Positions 7,996 to 15,919 of a DNA stretch of 64,000 nt are shown one piece after another. The notes below the pieces were generated by a model. That model was given only the letters and a program-made list of their open reading frames with translations. It did no database searches and was not told the DNA's origin. The stretch's first letter is position 1. Each line of letters begins with the position of its first letter. The stretch is from Nocardia mikamii NBRC 108933 (GTDB lineage Bacteria > Actinomycetota > Actinomycetes > Mycobacteriales > Mycobacteriaceae), in assembly GCF_001613505.1 (NCBI RefSeq), contig NZ_BDCM01000012.1:496001-560000 (forward strand). Reading direction: 5' to 3'. The position numbers were made by a program, and so were the translations under genes.

Positions 7996-8606
7996 GCCTT
8001 CAATTGTCCCTCAGTTCGGGCCATGTCACGGACGAGGGCCTCCGCGACCCAACGTTCCCGCGCGACCGCGCACCAACCTTGCACAACCGGTGCGACATAC
8101 GACTGACCGACCCATCCGCCTCTCATCATCTGGCCGTGCGGGTGAAGCTCGAAATACAGCGTTCCCTTCGATCGCACATTTCCGTCAGCAGCGACATACC
8201 AACCCATGAACGCCTCGGAATCGTAGAGTCTCATTTCACCTGTCCACGCGTAGGAGCCTTCCGACACCGGCCGTGCCCGCGCCCCAGCAAGTTGGAGCCA
8301 CAACCCGTCTTGCTCGATATGCAGTTCGAGCGTGTCGATCCGTTCCCCGGCGTCGCCGAATGCCTGCCCCGAGTACCACCAGTCACCGGAGAAATCGAGC
8401 CCGGCGGCGGTCTTGCCCGCGAGCGTGTTCAGCGACACGTCCAACACCTCGGAGAGTCGGACGAGGTCCGACACCACCGGTTCGGATTCACCTGTCTCCC
8501 AACGAGACACGGTCTTCTGGTCCGCGTCGACCAACTTCGCAAGCTGGGTCTGTGAGTAGCCAAGGACCTTTCTCCGTTGCCGGATGACGTCGCCCGTCAC
8601 GCTCAC
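7974..8606 (-). CDS. XRE-family DNA-binding protein with a unique C-terminal domain
   Basis: 210 residues. The N-terminal helix-turn-helix (about 5-60) has the classic order G-Y-S-Q-T-Q-L-A-K-L-V, then Q-K-T-V-S-R-W-E-T-G. The C-terminal part (about 70-210) is beta-rich and rich in Trp, Gly and Tyr (F-S-G-D-W-W-Y-S-G, G-W-Y-V-A-A-D-G-N). It resembles a small barrel and could sense a ligand. Likely autoregulated through the CTAGAC repeats just upstream, and it overlaps cutA downstream. Confidence 0.8.
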   Translation of the reverse strand: MSVTGDVIRQRRKVLGYSQTQLAKLVDADQKTVSRWETGESEPVVSDLVRLSEVLDVSLNTLAGKTAAGLDFSGDWWYSGQAFGDAGERIDTLELHIEQDGLWLQLAGARARPVSEGSYAWTGEMRLYDSEAFMGWYVAADGNVRSKGTLYFELHPHGQMMRGGWVGQSYVAPVVQGWCAVARERWVAEALVRDMARTEGQLKAWPTLKP

Positions 8607-8650
8607 TGGTAATGCCTCTCGTCGGTTGGCCTACGTGGCCGATTCTATAG

Positions 8651-8675
8651 CTAGACTCATGCGTCTAGACTAGAC
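8651..8675. promoter_or_regulatory. CTAGAC repeat cluster upstream of the XRE gene
   Basis: CTAGAC (8651-8656) and GTCTAG (8663-8668) are perfect inverted arms around a 6-base spacer. Two more direct copies of CTAGAC overlap at 8665-8670 and 8670-8675. The cluster is 45-69 bases upstream of the XRE start and 112 bases before the small plus-strand ORF at 8787, so it could serve both directions. The XRE protein is the obvious candidate binder (inference). Confidence 0.55.
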
Positions 8676-8786
8676 AGATTCGCCTATCGAGTGCATCATT
8701 GCGATACGCCCCGGCGCCGGGTCGAGACAGCCTCTCCGGCGCCGGATGCGATACCGGAAACCCTTCGAACCGGGGAGCGCCTGTCG

Positions 8787-8873
8787 ATGAGTGTTGAGGG
8801 AAACGAGACGAAATCCGCGATGCTCGACATGTTCGCGCCGTATATCGCCGAAGGCGGCGTCGATGAGAGCTGA
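8787..8873 (+). CDS. Possible 28-residue leader or small protein
   Basis: The ATG at 8787 is preceded by GGGGAG at a spacing of nine bases, and the frame runs 28 codons with a balanced, acidic composition (five Glu/Asp in the second half). Its stop overlaps the start of the next gene by 11 bases, so it may be a translationally coupled leader. A GTG at 8691 in the same frame would give 60 residues but has no clear ribosome site. Unrecognised. Confidence 0.4.
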   Translation: MSVEGNETKSAMLDMFAPYIAEGGVDES

Positions 8874-9186
8874 GCCCACGGCGCTCGCATGGATCGCAGA
8901 CGAGGTCAGCGAGACAGCGCAATGGCACGCAGCGCAACTGAGGAGGCTGGCGCGGCATCTCGGCTACACCCTCGTGTGGCCTGAAGCGAGTCTCGTGCCA
9001 CTGCCGGATCTCGTACGGGACGCCGACGTCGATGCCGTGCTCACCCCGTCGCCGGAGCACATGGACGCGCTCACACTCAACGCCGTCATGGCGCTGGCAG
9101 ACGTCGAGACCGTATCGCCGCGTTTGTCATTCGCGAAATGGCCAGAAATCAAGCAGCGGAAAGGATTCGGGTGCTCGGTCTTCTGA
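8863..9186 (+). CDS. Hypothetical protein, 107 residues
   Basis: Starts at an ATG inside the end of the small ORF above. Soluble, with an alternating helix-strand pattern: W-H-A-A-Q-L-R-R-L-A-R-H-L-G-Y-T-L near 20-36, D-A-V-L-T-P-S near 58-64, and V-E-T-V-S-P near 85-90. The Arg-rich helix, 'LGY' turn and 'D-x-V-L/V-x-P-S' strand recall the N-terminal fold of serine resolvases, but no catalytic Ser-Arg pattern is seen. I treat it as unknown. The composition is balanced rather than Arg/Pro-rich, which argues that it is real. Confidence 0.55.
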   Translation: MRAEPTALAWIADEVSETAQWHAAQLRRLARHLGYTLVWPEASLVPLPDLVRDADVDAVLTPSPEHMDALTLNAVMALADVETVSPRLSFAKWPEIKQRKGFGCSVF

Positions 9187-9428
9187 TCGTCGTATGCCTG
9201 CTGTCGGTCGCCGTCTACTACGCGGTGTTGTACTGGCCGCCACGGCAGCGCAAGCCGCGCTCGGCCGACAAGGGGAAGGACCTACGCGCGGCCATCGGCG
9301 CGCCGGGCGAAGCTCGACGTCAATCCAGTCCGACGAGATCGGCTGAGACGGACCATAGTTCGTCGATGAGGCGGCGGTTGTGGGCCTGGGGCGACTCGGG
9401 GCCTTTCGCTCGGTGGCGGTGGAAGTAG
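9171..9428 (+). CDS. Small single-pass membrane protein (hypothetical)
   Basis: The GTG at 9171 is preferred because GGAAAGGA lies upstream with normal spacing; an ATG at 9138 in the same frame lacks one. The protein starts with a strong membrane segment (residues 1-20, L-G-L-L-I-V-V-C-L-L-S-V-A-V) followed by W-P-P-R-Q-R-K-P-R, a positive stop-transfer. About 50 polar residues follow. It overlaps the preceding gene by 16 bases and the convergent SDR gene by about 109, so its true 3' part is uncertain. Confidence 0.4.
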   Translation: MLGLLIVVCLLSVAVYYAVLYWPPRQRKPRSADKGKDLRAAIGAPGEARRQSSPTRSAETDHSSSMRRRLWAWGDSGPFARWRWK

Positions 9429-10168
9429 ACGCCGTTGATTTCCGGGTCGGCGCCGCGGCGGGCCAGGTCGATCAGGGGTTCGGCGCCACGGGCGGGAGTG
9501 ATGGTGCCGACGTGGCGCAGGGGGGTGCGGTAGAGCAGGCCGACGGCGCGGGAATCGCGGCCGAAACTCGAGGCCACCGGACCGGGATGGACTGCGGCGG
9601 AGACGATTCCGTCCGATGTCCAGCGCTCCGCGATACCGCGGGTGAACATGATGTTCATCAGCTTGCTCGTCCCGTAGGCGCGCCATCCGAAGGCGCGGCG
9701 GCGCCGGTAGTCGAGGTCGGAGATGTCGACACGCCCGAAGAGGTTGCCGACGCTCGCGGTGTTCAGTACGAGGGCGCCGTGGGCGGCGAGTTTGTCGTGC
9801 AGCAGATTGGTGAGCAGGAACGGGGCCAGGTGGTTGATCTGGAAGTTGGGTTCGTGCCCATCGACGGTCCGCTGCCGCGGCTCGAAGAGGCCGCCCGCGT
9901 TGTTGAGCAGCACGTCGATCGCGCCGGCGTGTTCACCGATCCGCTCGGCGAGACCGCGCACATCGTCGAGGACGGCGAAATCGGCCGTGAAGGCGGTGGC
10001 ACCGGTGTCGGCGGTCACGGCGGCGAGTTTGCGCGCCGACCTGCCGACGATGACGAGGTCGACGTCGGGAGCGGCCAGCGCCCGCGCGGTCACCGCGCCG
10101 ATGCCGTCGCTGGCACCGGTGATGACGATCGTGCGTCGCGAATTCGAGGCTGATCTGCTGTCTGTCAC
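9320..10168 (-). CDS. SDR oxidoreductase, retinol-dehydrogenase-like
   Basis: 282 residues. Complete SDR set: cofactor motif T-G-A-S-D-G-I-G (18-25), N-N-A-G near 90, catalytic Ser in N-T-A-S-V-G, and Y-G-T-S-K (about 174-178). The sequence between Ser and Tyr is extended, and the C-terminal part has N-G-V-Y-F, as in retinol dehydrogenase/WW-oxidoreductase-like SDRs acting on lipophilic alcohols or ketones. R after the first strand (V-G-R-S) suggests NADPH. It may be co-transcribed with the Ddn-like gene upstream (gap 122 bases). Confidence 0.85.
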   Translation of the reverse strand: MTDSRSASNSRRTIVITGASDGIGAVTARALAAPDVDLVIVGRSARKLAAVTADTGATAFTADFAVLDDVRGLAERIGEHAGAIDVLLNNAGGLFEPRQRTVDGHEPNFQINHLAPFLLTNLLHDKLAAHGALVLNTASVGNLFGRVDISDLDYRRRRAFGWRAYGTSKLMNIMFTRGIAERWTSDGIVSAAVHPGPVASSFGRDSRAVGLLYRTPLRHVGTITPARGAEPLIDLARRGADPEINGVYFHRHRAKGPESPQAHNRRLIDELWSVSADLVGLD

Positions 10169-10290
10169 CGGGGTCTCCAGTCGGTGGATGCGTGGCGTAC
10201 AGCCGCGCGAGCTGTCATGGGATTGTGGTGTCGTACGACGTGACCGCGCCCTCCGTCTGCCACCAGCTTACGACCCGGCCGACGCCACGG

Positions 10291-10737
10291 TCATCGTGCG
10301 CCCTCCAGCTCGCAGATGACCACCGGGATCTCCCGCGTGGTCCGCGTCTGGTAGTTCGCGTACCCCCGGTAGGCCTCGGTGATCCGCGGCCACAGCTGTG
10401 CGCGCTCCTCGGGATTCGCGGTGCGGGCGTGGATCTTCCGGCGGCGTCCGTCGATCACGAGTTCGGCATCGGGGTGCGCCTGCAGGTTGCGGTACCAGTC
10501 GGGATGGCGGTCGTCACCGCCCTTGGACGCCACCAGTATCACGCGGTCCTCGTCGTGCACCGGCGAGGTGAGGTAGCAGGATCGCGGCAGACCGGATGTA
10601 CGGCCGACGGTGTGCAATTCGACCACCGGCATTCCGAACGGCTTGGCCAGCAGCCGATTTCCGCTGATTGTGAGGACCAGCCGGTGCGCGATGTTCATCA
10701 GCTTGGCCCCGGCGTCTTTCATCGTGTTCGTGTTCAC
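10291..10737 (-). CDS. Ddn-family (F420-type) nitroreductase/quinone reductase
   Basis: Typical split-barrel Ddn signature: L-H-T-V-G-R-T-S-G-L-P-R, later D-D-R-H-P-D-W-Y-R-N-L and the C-terminal R-E-I-P-V-V-I-C-E-L. Family members bind deazaflavin F420H2 and reduce quinones or nitro compounds near the membrane. GTG at 10737 is chosen because AAGGGG precedes it; a GTG at 10776 would add 13 residues but has no ribosome site. A promoter with an operator-like sequence lies 75-105 bases upstream and matches the one in front of the flavin oxidoreductase at 11556. Confidence 0.85.
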   Translation of the reverse strand: MNTNTMKDAGAKLMNIAHRLVLTISGNRLLAKPFGMPVVELHTVGRTSGLPRSCYLTSPVHDEDRVILVASKGGDDRHPDWYRNLQAHPDAELVIDGRRRKIHARTANPEERAQLWPRITEAYRGYANYQTRTTREIPVVICELEGAR

Positions 10738-10812
10738 CACGTACCCCTTGTCGGATATCTCGTCGTGGCGGTTCACATTCGGTCCGCCTGGCCACCAGAG
10801 CGAGTTAGCGGC

Positions 10813-10845
10813 GCATACATTAGCAGACGTGTGAGCGTCGTCAAC
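10813..10845 (-). promoter_or_regulatory. Promoter/operator of the Ddn-like gene (twin of 11471-11503)
   Basis: Read on the minus strand: -35 TTGACG (10844-10839) and -10 TAATGT (10822-10817) with 16 bases between. The half-sites GCTCACAC (10836-10829) and ATGTATGC (10820-10813) are separated by eight bases. Aligned with the site at 11471-11503 over 32 bases, 21 of the 24 positions outside the spacer are identical, including the whole GTTGACGACGCT block. Confidence 0.65.
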
Positions 10846-10878
10846 ATATGAAGTCCGCGAACGATCGAATCTCGGGCA

Positions 10879-11451
10879 TCATCCGGCACCGAGCGCGGCG
10901 AACACCGTCGAATGCACCGTGGCCGCAACGACTTCCGGTGACGACGCATCGAGCTTGCCGTCGAGATGCAGGAAGGCCAAGCCGTGCACCAGCGCCCACA
11001 CCGCGGTGGCCGCGGCGTTCGGGTCGGCGCGAGGAAACGCCTGCCGCACAACGTTTTCGACGAAGCCCTTGATCGCCTCCGCCGCGACCCGCTCGGCATC
11101 GGCCGAACCGCAGGGTTCGGCGAACATCACCCGGAACATCCCCGGCCGCGTCAGAGCGAATCGAACATAGGTTTCGGCCACAGCCGCCAGCCCCTCGGGC
11201 GTCGCCGGCTCGGGGTGCGCCGCGGCCAGTTGCCCGGCCAGATCCGCATACCCCACGGCGGCGACCGCCGAGAGCAGCGCCTCACGGTCGGCGAAGTGCC
11301 GATAGGGCGCCGCCGTGGAGACACCCGCCCGCCGCGCGGCCGCCCGCAGCGACAGCTCCGACGCACCGCCCTCCTCCAGCAGCTCCACCGCCGCACAGAC
11401 CAACGCATTGGGTAGATCCCCGTGGTGATACGACGCGGTCGACAGTGCCAT
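10879..11451 (-). CDS. TetR family regulator (WHG-type), copy 1
   Basis: 190 residues. Helix-turn-helix from about 15 to 55 with the pattern A-G-V-S-T-A-A-P-Y-R-H-F. The C-terminal domain carries F-A-L-T-R-P-G-M-F-R-V-M-F and A-L-V-H-G-L-A-F-L-H, as in the TetR_C WHG subfamily. It lies between the two matching promoter/operator sites and is divergent from the flavin oxidoreductase gene, so it is the best candidate to bind both. A close paralogue is at 15920-16504: 60 of 66 residues in the DNA-binding part are identical. Confidence 0.9.
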   Translation of the reverse strand: MALSTASYHHGDLPNALVCAAVELLEEGGASELSLRAAARRAGVSTAAPYRHFADREALLSAVAAVGYADLAGQLAAAHPEPATPEGLAAVAETYVRFALTRPGMFRVMFAEPCGSADAERVAAEAIKGFVENVVRQAFPRADPNAAATAVWALVHGLAFLHLDGKLDASSPEVVAATVHSTVFAALGAG

Positions 11452-11470
11452 ACCTCACCACCCGACCATT

Positions 11471-11503
11471 GTTGACGACGCTTACATTCTCCTCTATGTT
11501 AGC
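11471..11503 (+). promoter_or_regulatory. Promoter and overlapping dyad operator of the OYE-BVMO operon
   Basis: -35 TTGACG (11472-11477), 17-base spacer, -10 TATGTT (11495-11500). The dyad GCTTACAT (11480-11487) / ATGTTAGC (11496-11503), with one mismatched pair, lies between and over the promoter elements, so a bound TetR dimer would block RNA polymerase. Transcription would start near 11507, about 50 bases upstream of the GTG at 11556. Confidence 0.7.
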
Positions 11504-11555
11504 ACTGTCCACGCAATGTGAACACCGCAAACATACCTCGGGAAGGGAGGTCCCC

Positions 11556-12848
11556 GTGCCCAGCGCTTCGACACGAGACACGTTGTTCTCGCCGGTGGAA
11601 CTACGGTCAGGGCAGATTCTGCGCAATCGCATCGCGAAGGCCGCCATGGAGGAAGGCTTGGCCGGGAAGGCCCAACTGCCCGACGATCGGCTGATCGCGT
11701 TGTACCGGCGGTGGGGTGCCGGCGGCGCGGGGCTGCTGATCACGGGAAATGTGATGGTGCATGCCGAGGCGCTGACCGGGCCCGGTGGCATCGTCCTGGA
11801 CGCCGATTCCCCGCTCGAGCCGTTCGCGGCGTGGGCCCGGGCCGGAAAGGCCGGCGGAGCCGCGATGTGGATGCAGATCAGCCACCCCGGTCGCCAGGTG
11901 CAGGCGAATATGCCCGGAGTCGTCTGGGGCCCGTCCGATATCGCCGTCGACCTGGGCCGGCATTCCAAGCGGTTCGGCCGCCCGGTCGCCATGACCGCCG
12001 AGCAGATCCACGAGACCGTCACCCGCTTCGCGACCACCGCCGAGCGGGCCGAACTCGCGGGCTTCGACGGCGTGGAAATCCATGCGGCACACGGGTATCT
12101 GCTGTCACAGTTCCTGTCTCCGCTGGTGAACGACCGCACCGACGAATGGGGCGGTTCCCTCGCCAACCGCGCGCGGATACTTCTGGACATCGTGCGCGCC
12201 GTCCGTTCGGTGGTGTCGCCCGAATTCGCGGTCGCGGTCAAACTGAACTCCGCCGACTTCCAGCGCGGCGGATTCGACGCCGACGACGCGCACAAGGTCA
12301 TCGGCATGCTCGCCGGTCTCGGTGCGGATCTGGTCGAGGTGTCGGGCGGCAGCTACGAAAGCCCCGCCATGTCCGGGCGGCCCACCGACGGACGCACGGC
12401 GGCACGGGAGGCCTACTTCCTGGAGTTGGCCGCCGAACTGGCCGAGACCAGCCCGATTCCGCTGATGCTGACCGGCGGCATCACGCGCAGCGATACCGCC
12501 GAGCGCGTGCTCGCGAAGAATGTCGCCGTCGTCGGCATGGGCACCGCACTTGCCGTCACCCCGGATCTGCCCAACCGCTGGCGCGAGGGCCTGGGCGCGG
12601 CCGGCGCCTTGAAACCGGTGACCTGGTCGGACAAACCCCTCGCATCCCTGGCCCAGATGGCGCAGGTCCGCTACCAGATGCGACGGATGGCCGCCGGAAA
12701 GGACCCCGCCCTCGGCATCCGGCCCGCGCTCGCTCTCCTCGCGGACCAGCGAGAGAAGTCGCGCGCGCTGCGCCGCTACTCACGATGGCTGGCATCGACG
12801 CGGCGCGAACGAGCCGCGTCACCGGCTTCCCGCGTCACGGCGCAGTGA
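11556..12848 (+). CDS. Old yellow enzyme-type NADH:flavin oxidoreductase
   Basis: GTG at 11556 chosen for the strong GGGAGG site; the frame extends upstream through the promoter, which excludes earlier starts. 430 residues, single TIM-barrel domain without the FeS and FAD extensions of 2,4-dienoyl-CoA reductases. OYE marks: W-M-Q-I-S-H-P-G-R-Q, then H-A-A-H-G-Y-L-L-S-Q-F-L-S-P and N-D-R-T-D-E-W-G-G-S-L-A-N-R. It would use FMN to reduce activated C=C bonds. First gene of an operon with the Baeyer-Villiger monooxygenase (57-base gap). Confidence 0.9.
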   Translation: MPSASTRDTLFSPVELRSGQILRNRIAKAAMEEGLAGKAQLPDDRLIALYRRWGAGGAGLLITGNVMVHAEALTGPGGIVLDADSPLEPFAAWARAGKAGGAAMWMQISHPGRQVQANMPGVVWGPSDIAVDLGRHSKRFGRPVAMTAEQIHETVTRFATTAERAELAGFDGVEIHAAHGYLLSQFLSPLVNDRTDEWGGSLANRARILLDIVRAVRSVVSPEFAVAVKLNSADFQRGGFDADDAHKVIGMLAGLGADLVEVSGGSYESPAMSGRPTDGRTAAREAYFLELAAELAETSPIPLMLTGGITRSDTAERVLAKNVAVVGMGTALAVTPDLPNRWREGLGAAGALKPVTWSDKPLASLAQMAQVRYQMRRMAAGKDPALGIRPALALLADQREKSRALRRYSRWLASTRRERAASPASRVTAQ

Positions 12849-12904
12849 ATCCTGACCATCCGCCCTCGGCGAGCACGGCTCGTCGTCGCCCCCTCGAAGG
12901 AATC

Positions 12905-14422
12905 ATGTCCACGAGTACGACAGCGCCGCACGGCACACCGGCGGGCACCGTCCCGCATTCCCATGTCGCGATCATCGGCAGCGGTTTCGGCGGCATCGCG
13001 ACCGCGGTGCGGTTGCACCGCGCGGGATTCTCCGACTTCGTGATGCTCGAACGCGCCGATGAGGTCGGCGGGGTGTGGCGCGACAACGACTACCCCGGCG
13101 CCGCCGTCGACGTGCAGAGCAATCTGTACTCGTTCTCCTTCGCACCGAACCCGCGCTGGCGCAACACGTTTGCCACCCAGCCCGAATTGTTCGACTACCT
13201 GAGAAAAGTCACCGATGCGCAGGGGCTGCGCTCCCGTCTGAGACTCGGATGCACGGTCGAGCGCCTGGCATGGGATCCGACCGCCTACCTGTGGCGCATC
13301 GACACCACCCTCGGTCCGCGGACAGCCGCCCACGTGGTGCTGGCGACCGGCGCCCTCGCCGATCCGCTGCTGCCCGCGATTCCCGGGATCGACCGATTCG
13401 AGGGTGTGAGTTTCCATTCCGCGCGCTGGAATCACGACTACGACCTGACCGGCAAACGCGTCGCGGTCATCGGCACCGGCCCCTCGGCCGTCCAGTTCGT
13501 TCCCGCCATCCAGCCCGGCGTCGCGCGGCTGACCGTCTTCCAGCGGACTCCCGCCTGGGTCGTGCCCCGCCACGACCGCCCGACGACCGCGCTGACCCGC
13601 GCCGCGTATCGCAGAATGCCGGTGCTGCAACGGCTCGAGCGCCTGCGGGTGTATCTGCGCCGCGAATGGCAGGTCGTCGCCTTCCGTAACCCCGCGCTGA
13701 TGGCTCTGCCCGAACGCGGCGCCCGGCGCCACCTCGAGTCCCAGGTCACCGACGAACGGTTGCGGGAACGGCTGCTTCCCGACTTCCGGCTGGGCTGCAA
13801 GCGCGTCCTGATCTCCGACGACTATCTGCGCGCACTCGACCGCCCCAATGTCACCGTGAACACCCACGGGATCGGTTCGATCACCGAGACCGGCCTTATC
13901 GACAACACCGGCACCCCGCACGAGGTCGACGCCATCATCTACGGCACCGGCTTCCGCACCTCGCACCTGCCGCTGACCGACCGGACCTACGGACCCGACG
14001 GCCGGACCATGGCCGAAGTGTGGGACGGCAACCCGACCGCCTACCTCGGCACCTCCGTCTCCGGATTCCCGAACATGTATCTCATCCACGGTCCGAACAT
14101 CGGCCTCGGCCACACCTCGGTGATCCACATGTTCGAATCCCAGGCCAACTACATCGCCGGCGCCCTCGGCTATGCCCGCGACCACGACCTCGACGCCATC
14201 GAACCCACCGCCGCCGCCCAGCGGGCATTCACCGAGGACGTCGAGCGCCTCGGTGAGGGCACCGTGTGGACCGCCGGTGGCTGCACGAGCTGGTATCTCA
14301 ACGACAACGGCCGAAACACCAACATCTGGCCCGGATCGACATTCGACTTCCGCCGTCGCACCCTGCGTTTCGATCCCACCCGTCATCTGTTGCATCGCCG
14401 CACCGGCGAGGTGGTGGCATGA
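12905..14422 (+). CDS. Baeyer-Villiger-type flavin monooxygenase
   Basis: 505 residues from the ATG at 12905. FAD motif G-S-G-F-G-G near 24-29, NADPH motif G-T-G-P-S-A-V-Q near 188-195, and between them F-E-G-V-S-F-H-S-A-R-W, an exact fit to the BVMO fingerprint FxGxxxHxxxW. A conserved G-T-G-F-R-T follows in the C-terminal part. BVMOs insert oxygen next to a ketone to make esters or lactones. The next gene, overlapping by four bases, is an alpha/beta hydrolase that could open the ester, and the preceding gene could supply a saturated ketone. Confidence 0.9.
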   Translation: MSTSTTAPHGTPAGTVPHSHVAIIGSGFGGIATAVRLHRAGFSDFVMLERADEVGGVWRDNDYPGAAVDVQSNLYSFSFAPNPRWRNTFATQPELFDYLRKVTDAQGLRSRLRLGCTVERLAWDPTAYLWRIDTTLGPRTAAHVVLATGALADPLLPAIPGIDRFEGVSFHSARWNHDYDLTGKRVAVIGTGPSAVQFVPAIQPGVARLTVFQRTPAWVVPRHDRPTTALTRAAYRRMPVLQRLERLRVYLRREWQVVAFRNPALMALPERGARRHLESQVTDERLRERLLPDFRLGCKRVLISDDYLRALDRPNVTVNTHGIGSITETGLIDNTGTPHEVDAIIYGTGFRTSHLPLTDRTYGPDGRTMAEVWDGNPTAYLGTSVSGFPNMYLIHGPNIGLGHTSVIHMFESQANYIAGALGYARDHDLDAIEPTAAAQRAFTEDVERLGEGTVWTAGGCTSWYLNDNGRNTNIWPGSTFDFRRRTLRFDPTRHLLHRRTGEVVA

Positions 14423-15159
14423 GCGCCGGGGCATCGGTCACCGCAACGCCCGGCGCACCCACGGTCGTATTGATCCACGGCCTCGCGAGCTCGTACCGGG
14501 TGTGGGACCGGGTCGTGCCGATGCTCGCGGATCGCGCGAATATCGTTGCGGTGCATCTGGATTCGGCAGGAACCATCGAAGACGACGCCGACGATACCGC
14601 GCAGCTGCTCGACTCGCCGTCGATCGTGGTCGGCCACTCGCGCGGCGGGCTGGTCGCGACCGCTCTCGCCGAACGTCGCCCCGATCTCGTCTCGTCGCTG
14701 ATACTGCTCTGCCCGCCCTGGTCGCAGGCGAGCCGGAAGTCCGCACGCGGACCGGTCGAGCGGGCCCTCACACTGCCCGGTATCGGAGATCTGTTGTGGG
14801 CCTTCGCCTCCGAGGAACGGCAACGCGACGCACAGCGCAGTGCCTTCGCCCCGGGCGCCCCGATACCGGACCGGTTCGTCACCGACGCACGCCGGCGCGG
14901 CCGGCGCAACTTCGCCACCAGCACCCGCGCCATCGACACCTACCTCGCCGCGGCGGCACTGCCCGATCGGCTGGCCCGCCTGCCACAACCGGCCCGGTTG
15001 GCCTTCGGCGAACTCGACGCACGAATTCAGGCGCCTACCGTGGAATTCGACGGGTCGATATCGACGACGTTTCGAGCGGTCGGGCATACCCCGCCGTGGG
15101 AGGCGCCGGAGGCCGTCGCGGATCTGATCGCCCGGTCGTTGCCGACGACGGCGTCCTAG
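14419..15159 (+). CDS. Alpha/beta-fold hydrolase
   Basis: 246 residues; start ATG overlaps the BVMO stop (ATGA), giving coupled translation. Motifs: L-I-H-G-L-A-S-S oxyanion strand near 18-25, G-H-S-R-G-G nucleophile elbow near 73-78, and a His near the C-terminus (V-G-H-T-P-P-W-E). Coupled to a BVMO, the likely role is hydrolysis of the ester or lactone product (inference from context). No signal peptide. Confidence 0.85.
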   Translation: MSAGASVTATPGAPTVVLIHGLASSYRVWDRVVPMLADRANIVAVHLDSAGTIEDDADDTAQLLDSPSIVVGHSRGGLVATALAERRPDLVSSLILLCPPWSQASRKSARGPVERALTLPGIGDLLWAFASEERQRDAQRSAFAPGAPIPDRFVTDARRRGRRNFATSTRAIDTYLAAAALPDRLARLPQPARLAFGELDARIQAPTVEFDGSISTTFRAVGHTPPWEAPEAVADLIARSLPTTAS

Positions 15160-15199
15160 CCGTCGCGTAAACTTTCCACAACCACAGGAGGTAAGCGAA

Positions 15200-15907
15200 A
15201 TGCCGAAAGTCCTGTTCGTCATCTCTGCCGCGGACCGCTGGACGTTGAACGACGGCGAAATACACCCTTCGGGTTATTGGGCCGAAGAGGTGGCGGTGCC
15301 GCACCGCATCTTCTCCGAGGCGGGCTGGGACATCACCCTCGCGACGCCGGGCGGAAAGGCCCCGACACTGGATCGGCTGAGTCTCGGAATCTCCGGCGGC
15401 CTGCCCTGGAAACGCCGCGACGTGAAGCAGTATCTCGACAGCATCGACAACGCCCTCGCCCATCCGGTGGCACTGGACACCGTCGATCCGGACGCCTTCG
15501 ATGTCGTGTTCTACCCCGGCGGTCACGGTCCGATGGAAGATCTCGCCTACGACGCGACCTCCGGGGCGCTGCTGACCGAGCGGCTCGCCTCCGGCAAACC
15601 CCTCGCCCTGCTGTGCCATGCCCCGGCCGCCATTCTGGCCGCGACGCCACCCGACGGGAACTCCCCCTTCGCCGGCTACCGGATGACCGGACTGTCCAAC
15701 CGCGAGGAACTGTTGAACCGGTTTGCGAAAAAGGCGCCCTGGCTGCTCGAGGACAAATTGAAGGAGACCGGAGTCGAATACTCCAAGGGCCTGCTGCCGT
15801 TGCGCCCACACGTAGTCGTCGACCGGAACCTGTACACCGGCCAGAATCCCCAGTCGTCGGAGAAACTGGCCCAGCGATTGCTCGCAGACGTCGGCGCCTC
15901 GGCGTAA
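15200..15907 (+). CDS. DJ-1/PfpI family protein (class I glutamine amidotransferase-like)
   Basis: 235 residues with AGGAGG well placed before the ATG. The nucleophile Cys is in A-L-L-C-H-A-P-A near 137-141, an acidic residue is in G-Y-W-A-E-E-V near 27-31, and the strand F-Y-P-G-G-H-G-P-M near 103-111 is typical. This layout fits Hsp31-type proteins acting as glyoxalase III, deglycase-like enzymes or chaperones. It probably shares a transcript with the preceding hydrolase (40-base gap), perhaps dealing with reactive aldehydes from the pathway. Confidence 0.85.
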   Translation: MPKVLFVISAADRWTLNDGEIHPSGYWAEEVAVPHRIFSEAGWDITLATPGGKAPTLDRLSLGISGGLPWKRRDVKQYLDSIDNALAHPVALDTVDPDAFDVVFYPGGHGPMEDLAYDATSGALLTERLASGKPLALLCHAPAAILAATPPDGNSPFAGYRMTGLSNREELLNRFAKKAPWLLEDKLKETGVEYSKGLLPLRPHVVVDRNLYTGQNPQSSEKLAQRLLADVGASA

Positions 15908-15919
15908 AAGGACGAAATC

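Noticed and set aside
12776..14434. Long minus-strand open frame (552 codons) opposite the BVMO gene
   Set aside because: It is a shadow frame caused by high GC at third positions. It has no ribosome site, no family motif and low-complexity Gly/Val/Asp composition, while the plus strand carries complete BVMO motifs.
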